Source: an uncultured Mycobacterium sp. (GTDB taxonomy: Bacteria > Actinomycetota > Actinomycetes > Mycobacteriales > Mycobacteriaceae). From it: a stretch of DNA of 64,000 nucleotides. The notes beneath the pieces are model-generated. The model did no database searches. It worked only from the letters and a program-made list of their open reading frames with translations, and was not told where the DNA came from. The stretch spans positions 62,001 to 126,000 of the forward strand of contig FLQS01000089.1 of NCBI GenBank assembly GCA_900078375.1, written 5' to 3'. Positions 36,401 through 45,300 of this stretch are shown piece by piece; position 1 is the stretch's first letter, and every line of letters starts with the position of its first letter. The position numbers were made by a program, and so were the translations under genes.

Positions 36401-37401
36401 AGGCCGGTCGCCAGCACCGAATCCTCTGGGGCGTGGTCGGGATCGTCGATGACGATCAGGAGATGGCGCAGTGGATCGTCTGAGTCGACACCGAACAACG
36501 GGCGCTCGGCCAACGCCGGCCCGATCGACGCAATCAGGTCGTCGGTGCTGGCGGCCAGGTACCGCGCCGGCCCGCACCCGTCGATCTGACCGGGAATATC
36601 GCTGTGCGGCAGCCATTTCAGCCAGGACCAGTCCGGTGATTCCAGATCGGGGCTGGCCAGCGCGATGCCGAGGGAGGCGGCGTCCTGCCAGGTGACGGCT
36701 TGGCCCAGCCAGGCCCGCAGCGCAGCTCTGACCTCAGCCGGGTCACCGACGACGGTAACCTGCGACACCGTTTTCAGGTCGATGCCCCGCGGGGCACCCC
36801 GGACAACGCGCTGGGTGTCCAACAACGCGCGTAATGCGCTGTGCGACACAGGCTCCAGGTCAACCTCGTCAGCGGTGTCTTTGACTCGCAAGGTGGTGTC
36901 CAGCGGCACGGCATGCAACCCGGCGCGCACCACCAGGAAGTCACTGTCGTGCGGGTCGCGCTCCCATTGCCGACGCGATCCGGGAATCGCGGCCAACGCC
37001 GCCGGATCCGGGTGCGACCACAGCAGCGCAGCCCGCTGCGCCGCCGCCTCGGTGCGCACGTTGTCCCGGATCACCGACAGGTAGCGCAGGTAGTCGGCTC
37101 GCTCGGCGTCGACTTCCTCGGTGCGCATCTTGTTGTCGGTACCCCGGTAGAGCGCGGTAGCGGCCAGCAGCAGCACGAAGGGAAAGAAGAGAGTCTGCGG
37201 CGAGATCAGTCGCATTCCGGTGGCGACCATTGCGACGATCATGCCGACGATCAGAAAGACGATGAGGAACGGCAGCGCCCGGCGCAGCAGCGACGGTGGC
37301 ACCACCCGGGGCAACTCGGGCGGTGGCTCGATCACGATCGCGCCCTTGTGGGTCTTCGGGCCGGGCATGCGCCGGCCCGCCTCGAAGATCAGCCGGCTCA
37401 T
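33406..37401 (-). CDS. eccC3: ESX-3 motor ATPase EccC3
   Basis: A 1331-residue FtsK/SpoIIIE-type protein, the length of M. tuberculosis EccC3. Two transmembrane helices lie at residues 38-85. Three ATPase domains follow. ATPase 1 has Walker A GMTGSGKS (residues 481-488) and Walker B LFVVADEF. ATPase 2 has GGAKSGKS with Walker B ending VIDN, without the usual Glu. ATPase 3 has GDSKSGKT and LIVDDVDQ. Only the first ATPase looks fully catalytic, as in other EccC proteins. It drives substrate export. The ATG at 37401 (MSRLIFEAGRRMPGPKTH) is the family start and overlaps the eccB3 stop by four bases. Confidence 0.96.
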   Translation of the reverse strand: MSRLIFEAGRRMPGPKTHKGAIVIEPPPELPRVVPPSLLRRALPFLIVFLIVGMIVAMVATGMRLISPQTLFFPFVLLLAATALYRGTDNKMRTEEVDAERADYLRYLSVIRDNVRTEAAAQRAALLWSHPDPAALAAIPGSRRQWERDPHDSDFLVVRAGLHAVPLDTTLRVKDTADEVDLEPVSHSALRALLDTQRVVRGAPRGIDLKTVSQVTVVGDPAEVRAALRAWLGQAVTWQDAASLGIALASPDLESPDWSWLKWLPHSDIPGQIDGCGPARYLAASTDDLIASIGPALAERPLFGVDSDDPLRHLLIVIDDPDHAPEDSVLATGLSGVTVIYTAAAASAPRAGQYPDPERPVLLVADGSIQRWETGGWQPYVDQADQMSQAEAVHLARGLARWDSNPTHAGLRSPATRGASFTTLMGIPDASALDVADVWTPRLRDEELRVPIGVTATGVPLYFDLKDEAEGGMGPHGLMIGMTGSGKSQTLMSILLSLLTTHSAERLIVIYVDFKGEAGADIFRNFPQVVAVISNMAEKKSLADRFADTLRGEVARRESLLRDFGRRVQGSAFGSVTEYEAARPAAEEAGIDLPPLPTLFVVADEFTLMLAEHPEYAELFDYVARKGRSFRIHILFASQTLDIGRIRDIDKNTSYRIGLKVASAAASRQIIGVEDAYHIESGKEHKGVGFLVPSPGAAPIKFRSTYVDGIYDPPRPVTSYVVPAAPEPVAFTAGPAALDEDIVVRSDAELVPMAVPRKLITTIGEQLAQYGPKAPALWLPPLDESLPLDGVLAGAAVTPRQWRWPLGEIDRPFEMRRDPLIFEAGSSAGNMLIHGGAKSGKSTALMTFVLSAAALHSPRDVTFYCLDYGGGRLRDLDGLAHVGSVASPLEPERIRRTFGELEQLLRSRQRNAGGQGGHQDEYGEVFLVIDNLYAFGRDNTDQFNTRNPLLAVVTELANTGLAHGIHVVVTTPNWLEVPLAMRDGLGLRLELRLPDPRDSNVRATDGLRRPAESVPHDQPGRGLTMAGEHFLFAEPDVAQIPAINAAYPGLQAPPVRLLPADLEPATVAPLFRGGERVVLGQRELDLAAVVHDFAEHPLLMVCGDSKSGKTTLLRHLIRTIRENSTASDVAFTVFDRRLHLVDEPLFADNEYSANIDRVTPAVMGLAALVEQRRPQAGTSAAELATWNYRDQTGSAHTHYLIVDDVDQIPDGPALSGPYAGHRPWTPLLGLLSAAGDLGLRVIVTGRAGGSAHALMTNPLLRRMSDLQSTVVMLSGNPADGAKIRGHRFTRMPVGRGMVLGDSDGVDHIQLVNPFAHAHSASRTRFGEDNLS

Positions 37402-38942
37402 CGGGACTCCTGCTCGATATTGCTTCGGACAGCGTCGTAGGCGACCAGCGCATCGGATTGGGACAGCGCCGGGCCCGGCGCGAACAGTGTCAGCGCCGAC
37501 CACGGGACCGGTAGCGGCGGCTGGCTCAGACCCAATGCGGCAACCGACTTTTCGGCGGTTTGGCGATCGCCACCGATCCCGTACCGCACCCCGGTATCGG
37601 AAACCCAGAACAGCGATCCGGCAGGCGGAGATGCCGGCTGCTGACCGACGGTCTGCACGAAGTAGCCACGGCCCGGTGGCAGCGCGACCCGGGTCGCCGT
37701 GCCCGGATTGGCGCCGCCGACCAGGTCGACCGGCCGCAAGCCAGCAGGCAGCGGCAGCATCGAACCCGACAGCAGGGTCAGCGAGCTGGTCGCAGCGCCA
37801 TCGATTCTGGTCCACTGCGCGCAGGTCACCGGCGCGTCGGCGGCGGTGACGAGTTTCACCGGCGCGGCCGGAAACGCGTCCGCGTCCAGCAGCGACGAAA
37901 CCGGAAGCCGGGCGATGTCGTCGGCACCGAGATGAGGCGGCTGTGCCAGCCCGTAGGAGTTGGCGTTGCGCAGTACCGCAGCCAGCACGGGGCTGATCGG
38001 CTGGAGCCCGTCTGGCAATACCGCGTAGTTCATCGGGGTGGCGTCATTGCCGTAGGCGATCACGACCGCGCCGATCGGGGCCGCAGTGGGCAACGGGTAT
38101 CCCGTGGGCAGGCCGGCGTCCGGAATCTGGGGTACCCGCAGTGCGGGAGCTTCCGGCACCGCGTTGAACAAGCCGGACGCGATCGCCCGCGGTGCGGGTG
38201 GCGTGGCCGGCAAGCCAAGCGCATCGGTGACTGCCCGGGCGGTGAGGTCGATGGCGCTGCGGCGGCCATCCCACAGCAGCCACGCCCCGTCGGCGCCCTC
38301 GGTCAAGATGGCACGGCCGGCCGGCAACGCATCGGCGTGCGCGCCACCGCGTTCGACCGGTCCGGCGATCACCGTCAGACCTGCGGCGTCCGCGGGTCCG
38401 CCTGCGCCGTCGCATACCGTCCATGCAGCATCGCGAGATGGGTTCTGCACCATGCGTTCCGGTGCTCCCGGGATACCGATCAGGCTGCCCCGGGCGATCT
38501 TGTCCAGCTGCTCACTGCTGACGGTCGTCGGATCTACCGCCTTCCCGACGGCGAGCCGTGCCGAGGTCAGGTTGAGCACCGGGTGCAACCGGTCATCGAT
38601 GCGCACGTACAGCGCGGACGTGGAGCGGTCGGCCAGTACCGGGTCGCTGCCCGGCACGCCACCCGGACGCAGGAACGAGAAGACCAGGCAGCCGAGCACC
38701 GCGGTTACCGACAGCAGCACCCCCATCAGCACCGCGCGGGACTGGCTGCGCAACGGTTCGACCAACATGCGGGTGTCGTGCAATGCAAGCCCGGATGCGA
38801 TGCGGCGCATGACGAACCGCCAGCCGGTCACCTGATGACGGGTGATGAACCCGCGCCGGTAGGTGACCCGCTCAGGGTTGTCGTTGGCGGGCGTACGCGA
38901 CGAAAAGGACCGGCGATCGTCGCCGGTGTCGGGGCCGCTCAC
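37398..38942 (-). CDS. eccB3: ESX-3 core membrane protein EccB3
   Basis: A 514-residue protein with a cytoplasmic N-terminus (RRGFITRHQVTGWRFVMRR, typical of EccB), one membrane helix at about residues 73-95 (VLMGVLLSVTAVLGCLVFSF) and a large periplasmic domain with repeated beta motifs. EccB bridges the membrane channel and the periplasmic mycosin. M. tuberculosis EccB3 is slightly longer (538). The start overlaps the eccA3 stop (ATGA). Confidence 0.95.
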   Translation of the reverse strand: MSGPDTGDDRRSFSSRTPANDNPERVTYRRGFITRHQVTGWRFVMRRIASGLALHDTRMLVEPLRSQSRAVLMGVLLSVTAVLGCLVFSFLRPGGVPGSDPVLADRSTSALYVRIDDRLHPVLNLTSARLAVGKAVDPTTVSSEQLDKIARGSLIGIPGAPERMVQNPSRDAAWTVCDGAGGPADAAGLTVIAGPVERGGAHADALPAGRAILTEGADGAWLLWDGRRSAIDLTARAVTDALGLPATPPAPRAIASGLFNAVPEAPALRVPQIPDAGLPTGYPLPTAAPIGAVVIAYGNDATPMNYAVLPDGLQPISPVLAAVLRNANSYGLAQPPHLGADDIARLPVSSLLDADAFPAAPVKLVTAADAPVTCAQWTRIDGAATSSLTLLSGSMLPLPAGLRPVDLVGGANPGTATRVALPPGRGYFVQTVGQQPASPPAGSLFWVSDTGVRYGIGGDRQTAEKSVAALGLSQPPLPVPWSALTLFAPGPALSQSDALVAYDAVRSNIEQESR

Positions 38943-40777
38943 GATGCGGGCACCGTCAGGCCCAGACCGCGCAGCAACGGCACCACCGCGTTGCGCACAT
39001 CGGCAGCCGTGATCGTCATCATCTGCTCGTCGGTGAAATCAGCACCGGCGAGGTCCGTGTGGTCCAACCTGAATTCTCTTTCCTCCTCGGAGCGTTCGAC
39101 GACATTGCGGGCGAAGCGGCCATTGCCCGCGATGTCGAGGCTGCGCCGCGCGACGCCGGTCGAGTCGGGGGTCGTCGAACTGGCCAGCTGAGCGAACAGG
39201 TCCTCGAGGCTGTGTCGAGCCGCGGACTCGAACACGCTGTCTCGCTTCGCGGCCATCGCCACGGCGATCTCGACGAGCTCGGCGGCCGAATAAGACGGGA
39301 AGACAATGCTGCGGGTGAACCGCGACCGCAGGCCTTCGTTGGTGTCCAGGAAGCGGTCGAGGTCCGCGCGGTAGCCGGCGACAATCACCACCAGCCGGTC
39401 GCGGTCGTTTTCCATGCGCGCCAGCAGGGTATCGATGGCCACCAGGCCGAAGTCGTTCTTCGCGCCCGTCGCAACCAGGGCGTAGGCCTCGTCGAGGAAC
39501 AGCACACCGTCCAGCGCGCTGTCGATGATGGCGTTGGTCTTGGCCTCGGTCTCGCCGATGTGCTGACCGATCATGTCGGCCCGGTGCACCTCACGAACGT
39601 TCTCCCGCTTGAGAAGCCCGAGACCGCAGTAGATCTTCGCCACCACTCGCGCGATGGTGGTCTTACCGGTACCGGGCGGACCGGCGAACACCAGGTGATG
39701 GGTGCGCTGGGCGACGGCAAGGCCGCGCTCCTCACGCCGCAACGCCATTGCCACCGAGCTTTTCAGCCTCGACACCTGGTCCTTCACCTCGTCGAGCCCG
39801 ATGAACTCGTCGAGCTCACGCTCGGCCTCTTCGAGCAAGGCGGCTTTCCGCTCGCGCGAATCCGGGTCGACGAAATCCTCTGCGGTGGGCTCTGTTCCGA
39901 TATCCCACGGATCGGTTCGGGCATCGATGCGGGCCGCCGTGGTGGTGACGATGCCAAACGTCGGATCCGACAGCGCGTGCTCGACCTGCTCGTTGCCCGG
40001 GTTCGCTGCGTACAGCTCCTGCAACACATCGGCGGCGGTGTCGTCGTCACCATACGCGCGTAACGACAGCGCCTTGGCCAGCCCGCCGTCGACAGCGGCC
40101 ACGGCCACCGGGCCTTCGGGTTCCTCGAGATAGGACAGCGCGGGGGCGAACATGCCGAGCCGCGCCAGGGCCACCCCGAGAGCGATCTTGGCGGCGTGGG
40201 CAAACAGCGGGTCGAGGCCGGTGTCGTTGACCACCGGGGTCAGCAACTTGACGACGTCCGACCAGCGCTGCGCGCGAGACCGCAGAGCCGCCTCGACCCA
40301 GCGGGCCTCGTTCCATTCGGGCCGTCGGGTGCGGATCTCGGTCACAACCTGGTCGGCGCTGTGGAATTGGCCGTCGATGGCGAGCGCGGCGGCGTGCGCC
40401 AGCCGGAAGTCATCTCCCGCGGTGGCGCGGAACCTCAGATACAGCCCGGTGTCGTAGTCGAACCCCAGTGCCCCGGCGGGAAGCTCGATACGCCGTTGCA
40501 GCACGCCGGTCGTGTCGACGGTTCGCACGACGGCGGCGAGCACGTCCAGGGTGGTGCAGCCGGTGGCGGCCAGCCCGGTCCACGCATCGCACTGGTCGTA
40601 TGCCACCCGCGTGAGCTCGGTGAACGCGCGGCGCGCAGCGGCCATGTCGGCAGGCCTGCGCCGGTCGTAGACCGGCAAGCCGAGCGCCTTACAGCAGGTC
40701 GCGAACCGGCTCACCAGGTCCGTGTCGAGGCGCGCTGCGCGCCCCCTGGAGGTCACCACACCGTTGTCCATGGGCAT
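38939..40777 (-). CDS. eccA3: ESX-3 cytosolic AAA+ ATPase EccA3
   Basis: A 612-residue CbbX-type AAA+ ATPase. The first 300 residues are TPR-like helices. The AAA domain has Walker A FAGPPGTGKTTIARVV (about residue 375), Walker B GVLFLDEAYAL and sensor residues further on. EccA proteins act in the cytosol on EspG-PE/PPE complexes. First gene of the ESX-3 operon; a strong IdeR box lies 37 bases before its ATG, so iron represses it. ATG 40777 is used; a second ATG two codons later is equally possible. Confidence 0.95.
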   Translation of the reverse strand: MPMDNGVVTSRGRAARLDTDLVSRFATCCKALGLPVYDRRRPADMAAARRAFTELTRVAYDQCDAWTGLAATGCTTLDVLAAVVRTVDTTGVLQRRIELPAGALGFDYDTGLYLRFRATAGDDFRLAHAAALAIDGQFHSADQVVTEIRTRRPEWNEARWVEAALRSRAQRWSDVVKLLTPVVNDTGLDPLFAHAAKIALGVALARLGMFAPALSYLEEPEGPVAVAAVDGGLAKALSLRAYGDDDTAADVLQELYAANPGNEQVEHALSDPTFGIVTTTAARIDARTDPWDIGTEPTAEDFVDPDSRERKAALLEEAERELDEFIGLDEVKDQVSRLKSSVAMALRREERGLAVAQRTHHLVFAGPPGTGKTTIARVVAKIYCGLGLLKRENVREVHRADMIGQHIGETEAKTNAIIDSALDGVLFLDEAYALVATGAKNDFGLVAIDTLLARMENDRDRLVVIVAGYRADLDRFLDTNEGLRSRFTRSIVFPSYSAAELVEIAVAMAAKRDSVFESAARHSLEDLFAQLASSTTPDSTGVARRSLDIAGNGRFARNVVERSEEEREFRLDHTDLAGADFTDEQMMTITAADVRNAVVPLLRGLGLTVPAS

Positions 40778-40813
40778 CGTTCCGGGGCAGCCGTCGATGC
40801 CACGCCCATCTCC

Positions 40814-40832
40814 TTAGGTTTGCCTAACCTGA
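40814..40832. promoter_or_regulatory. IdeR iron box upstream of eccA3
   Basis: The 19-base site TTAGGTTTGCCTAACCTGA matches the IdeR consensus TTAGGTTAGGCTAACCTAA at 16 positions. It lies in the 91-base gap between mbtH and eccA3 and should repress ESX-3 when iron is plentiful, as described for M. tuberculosis eccA3. Confidence 0.9.
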
Positions 40833-40868
40833 GAAAGTTAGCATCGCACACGGTGCCTGTCGAGGCCC

Positions 40869-41066
40869 TCAGCGGAGGCTCTTGGGGCGCATGTCAGACC
40901 AGTTCTGCTCGACGAACTGCACACACTCGTCGCGGTTAGCGTCACCGAATGCCAGCCGCCAGCCCGCCGGGATCTCGGCGAACGCCGGCCACAGGCTGTG
41001 CTGCTCCTCGTCGTTGACGAGCACATAGAAGCGGCCGTCCTCGGCATCAAAGGGATTGGTACTCAC
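40869..41066 (-). CDS. mbtH: MbtH-like NRPS helper protein
   Basis: A 65-residue MbtH-family protein with the signature NDEEQHSLWPAFAEIPAGW and a final NWSDMRPKSLR. MbtH proteins bind NRPS adenylation domains and are often required for their folding or activity. It is the last gene of the siderophore operon and overlaps mbtG by 20 bases. The next gene is eccA3, 91 bases away on the same strand. Confidence 0.95.
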   Translation of the reverse strand: MSTNPFDAEDGRFYVLVNDEEQHSLWPAFAEIPAGWRLAFGDANRDECVQFVEQNWSDMRPKSLR

Positions 41067-42339
41067 TATTGCTCCTGTTCGTTGAATATGCGGGCCGGGC
41101 GGCGGATCCCCCGCCGAGAACGCGATCGGACAGTAGGCCCAGGCAGCTCAGGTTGGGAAAGCCCGGGCCCTGATTGAGCCCGGACAGGTTGGGCAGGAAC
41201 AACTTCGGCTGGACCCCGGTCAACGCGAGGTCGGCGCCGATGGCCTGTTGCAGCCGGTCGCTGCTCAGCGGGCCGTTCAGCCTGACCTCGAGCAGGTCCT
41301 GTGCGTCCTGACCCAGCAACGGCAGGAACCACAGGGAGTCGGCCCCCGAACCGTCGATCACGAGGTCGAACCCGTGCACGGTTTCCAGTCGCTCGCCGGG
41401 CCGGTCGGTGTGCAACGTGATCCGAATCCGGTCGTCGGCGGCGACACCGTGCGCGACCCGGCCACGCAGGTGCCGGATGCGGTCGTCGGCCAATAGTGAG
41501 TCCTGGACGCGGGCGGAGAACACACCGCGGTCGGTGCGGGCCATCACGTCGCGCCGTTCGGCGAGGGTCAGTCCGGTCCAGTCCGTCGGATCGCTGAACA
41601 TTCTGTTCTCGAAGAAGCTTTCGCCCCGGGTGAACAACGTCGCCTGCGGGGATATCACCGTGATCGTCGAAACCCGGTGTTTGAACAGCTCGTTGAGTAT
41701 CGACGCCGCGGTCTCGCCGCCGCCGATCACCGCGACACGTTCGGCATCGATGCGATGGTGGTCGGCGGCCAACTGCCAGAACTGGGCAATGGAGAGGACC
41801 TGCGGATGACCGGGCAGCACCGATCGGTCGGGTTGACCGGGACCGGTGATCATCACCGCATCGGCGGTCACGGTGCTGTCACGGGTATGCAGCACCCACG
41901 ACTCGCCGGCCAGCGACAGCCGAATGACCTCGCCGTCAACCACATTCAGCGCGGCGGCATCACCTACCCAACGCAGGTATCCAGCCCAGGTCTCGTGGGT
42001 CGGTGCGGGCTTGCCGCGGTCGATCCACTCGGCGAAACGTCCGGTCGCGACCAGATACGACTGCCAACTCAGCCGCATCATCCGCTGGTCGAGCTCGGCG
42101 TTACGGCCGGGCAGGATCGCCGAGCGGTACGGGAAGCCGACATCCTTTTCCGGGCTGGTGCCCAGCCGGTGCTGGCCGTCGGTCCAACCACCGCCCGCTC
42201 GCCAGTTCGCGGCGATCGCGGTGCGCTCGACAGCCACGATGTCGGGTATGGCGACGCCCATTTCCCGCAGCATCGCGGCCTTTGCCGCCACCGCAACCGC
42301 TTTGGCGCCGGCCCCGAGAATCGCCAGCCGTGCCGTCAT
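41047..42339 (-). CDS. mbtG: L-lysine N6-hydroxylase MbtG
   Basis: A 430-residue flavin monooxygenase, the length of M. tuberculosis MbtG. It has an N-terminal FAD motif (ARLAILGAGAKAVAVAAKA), the conserved RLGTSPEKDVGFPYRS and an NADPH motif (AVIGGGETAASILNELF, about residue 215). MbtG hydroxylates the epsilon-nitrogen of lysine, or of lysine within the assembled molecule, to make the hydroxamates that bind iron. It starts in an ATGA overlap with mbtF. A longer open frame upstream is antisense noise. Confidence 0.95.
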   Translation of the reverse strand: MTARLAILGAGAKAVAVAAKAAMLREMGVAIPDIVAVERTAIAANWRAGGGWTDGQHRLGTSPEKDVGFPYRSAILPGRNAELDQRMMRLSWQSYLVATGRFAEWIDRGKPAPTHETWAGYLRWVGDAAALNVVDGEVIRLSLAGESWVLHTRDSTVTADAVMITGPGQPDRSVLPGHPQVLSIAQFWQLAADHHRIDAERVAVIGGGETAASILNELFKHRVSTITVISPQATLFTRGESFFENRMFSDPTDWTGLTLAERRDVMARTDRGVFSARVQDSLLADDRIRHLRGRVAHGVAADDRIRITLHTDRPGERLETVHGFDLVIDGSGADSLWFLPLLGQDAQDLLEVRLNGPLSSDRLQQAIGADLALTGVQPKLFLPNLSGLNQGPGFPNLSCLGLLSDRVLGGGSAARPAYSTNRSNSEYQSL

Positions 42340-45300
42340 CGGGGTGCCTCCGCGAGTTCTTGCAGGATGTCCTGCCAGATAGATTGCAGTGCAGCCACAT
42401 CCGCATCGGTGAAGATATCGGGCACCGTGCGCCATTGGGTGACCAGTTTCCCGCCGGCGACGGCGGCGACGAGGGTCAGCTCGTGGCGCACCGCGACATT
42501 CGGTTCGGTCATGATCGGGACATGGGCGAGCAGTCCCCGGTCCAGTAGCGAACCGGCATCGAGGTCAAGCCGACCGAGGTAGTTGAGCAGCACCTGGGGT
42601 CCGCGGAATCCGCGGAGTCGTTCGGCGGTGTCGGACCGGAGGTAGCGCAGCAAGGCGTAGTCGGTTGGCAATCCGGTGATCTCGGGCATCGGCTCGCCAG
42701 GCCGGATCCGCAACGGGTAGATGGCGCTGAGCAGGCCGACCGTGTCGTCGGCGCCGGTACGGCCGTGGGTTTCCAGTGCCACCAACGGAACCGAATCGCC
42801 TTGGCCGCGTTTGTCACGCCAGCGGGCGATCAGCCGGGCGCACGCGCCGGCCAGCACCTCCTGGATCGGTGCCTGCGCCCGCAGCAATGTGCTGGTGATA
42901 TCGGCCTCGGTGACCGACACGGTGATCGCGAGGTCGCCGAATCGATCCACGTGTGGACGGATTCGCCTGGCCCCCAGCACCGGGTCGTCACCGTCGAGTT
43001 GCTCGGCCCAGAATTCGACGGTGTCGAGCTCGGCCGCTCGCTCGGCAAGCGTGTGCGCCCACCGGCGATAGCTGACGCGCTCTCCACCCACCACGTCGGG
43101 TACTACTCCCCCGGCCGCTTCGCTCCTGCCCGCCGGCGCGACGGGCGTCGACCAATTCGCGGTCAGCTCCCCCAACACGATGCGCCAGGACCCTGGGTCC
43201 ATCGCCAGCACATGGACCACCAGGAGCAGGACTCCCGCACTGCCGGGCCGGTGCAGCCACCGCGCCTCGGCCAGGTATCCGCGCTCTGGATCCAGTCGGT
43301 CGATCGCCGTGGCGGCATGTTCGGCGACCGCGTCGCCAAGTTCTCCGGAGACCTCCACCTCGGTCAGCGGAATGGTCTGGAGGTCACCGGGGAGGAACGT
43401 CATCGTCGCCAGATCAAGCCGGCTGCGGAACATCTCGTGCCCGGCGGCGATACCGTCCAGCAGCAGCCGCAGCCGATCGGCCGTCGCGTCCGGCGGCAAC
43501 GTGATCGCCTCGATCTGCGCCAGCCGCCGGGGCTCACCGTGTTCGTAGAGCCAATGCACGGCGGGCAGGGCCGGGATCGGCCCCTGGGGTTCCGGTCCCG
43601 CGGCCAGTTCCTCGGCGTTGTCACGGTCGGCCGCAGCCGCCAGTTCGCGAAGCGTGCCACACTCCAGGACCAGTCGTGCCCGCAGTGGCAGCCCGCTCCG
43701 GCGCGCGGCTTGAACCAACGACAGCGCGACGATGCTGTCGAGCCCCAGCTCCAGCAGGTCGGCGTCGATGTCGACCTCGGTGAGGCCCAACAGCTGGGCG
43801 ACCGCTTGGCCGAGCGTGATTTCGGTCGGGGTACCAGGGAGCTCCGGACTCTCGTCGGTGGTCGCCTCCGCGGCCAGGGCGGCTTCGTCGACCTTGCCGT
43901 TGGCGGTCATCGGAATGGCCTCGACGACGACCACCCTGTGCGGCATCATGTAGCGCGGCAACCGGTTTCGCAACACAGATCGCAGGTCGGGTACCGCCAC
44001 GTCGCCGGCGATGTATGCGATCAATCTGGGGCCCGCGGCCTGCCGGTGTACGGCGACGTGAGCGTGCCGCACGCCGGGCACTTCCGCGAGGACCGCCTCG
44101 ATCTCGCCCGGCTCGACGCGATGGCCGCGGACCTGGATCTGGGCATCGGCGCGACCGATGAACGCGTACGCGCCGTCACGATCCCGGCGCACCAGGTCTC
44201 CGGTGCGGTACATCCGGCCGCCGCCCGGCACGGCGACGAACCGCGTCGCGGTCTCGGCCGGACGGCCGAGGTATCCGCGGGTCACCTGCTCACCGGCCAG
44301 ATACAGCTCGCCCACCACACCGTCGGGTACGGGCTGCAGCCACGAGTCGAGCACCACCGCGCGGGTTGATCGGGTCGGATAGCCGATCACCGGTGCGTCG
44401 TGATCGGCGATGGCGGCGACGACGGCCTCGACGGTCGTCTCGGTGGGGCCGTAACAGTTGTGGGCCGCCAGCAGGGTTTGGGTGCAGGCCTTCCTGATGT
44501 CGGTCCAGTCGACCGAGCCCACCGCTTCGCCGCCAAGGGCGAGCACACGCACGGTCCCGCGGTCGAGCAATCCGGCGCGGCGCAGGTTGGTGAACAGGGA
44601 CGGGGTGACGTCGAGCATGTCGATCCCGTGCCGGTCGATGATCTCGACGAGCGCCTCGGCGTCGCGGCGGTCGGTTTCGTCGATGAGGTGGACAGCGTGG
44701 CCGAAGAGCAGCCCGGCCAGCGGCTGCCAGGCGGCGTCGAACGCGAACGACCACGCGTGGCCGATGCGCAGCGGGCGGCCCAGACGCTCGGCGGCCGGCC
44801 GCAGCATCCGTTCGGCGTGATCGTCGATATAGGCGAGTAGCGCCTGGTGAGTTCCGATGACGCCCTTGGGTTCTCCGGTGGTGCCCGAGGTGAACACCGC
44901 GTAGGCGGCTTGGCCCGCCGCGGTGGGCGTCGAGTATCGGGGGGCGGTGTGGGCCGCCGCCATGGTGTCCTCGTCGATGACGAGAGTGGCACCGGTCTGG
45001 GCGAGAATCGACTCCACCCGCCCGGCCGGCATGCCTGGCTCCAAGGGCACGTACATCCCGCCGGCCTTGAGCACACCGAGCATCGCCACCACGTAGTCGG
45101 CGTTGCGCGGTAGCCGGATCGCCACCGCGGTCTCGGTCCGCACGCCGGATTCGGCAAGCAGCCCGGCCAGACGATCCGACCGTTCGTGCAACTCACCGTA
45201 GTTCAGCTGGCCGCCGTCCCAGCACAGTGCGATCGAATCACTGTGCGCCATAGCGGTTTCCGCGAACCTGTCGGCTACCCCCAACTGGGATGTAGCGCCT

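Noticed and set aside
44600..44800. Reading the MbtF adenylation pocket (F-D-W) as a beta-alanine code
   Set aside because: The segment SFAFDAAWQPL and the rest of the domain match MbtF as I recall it, which activates lysine; the loop length makes the 235/236 alignment ambiguous.
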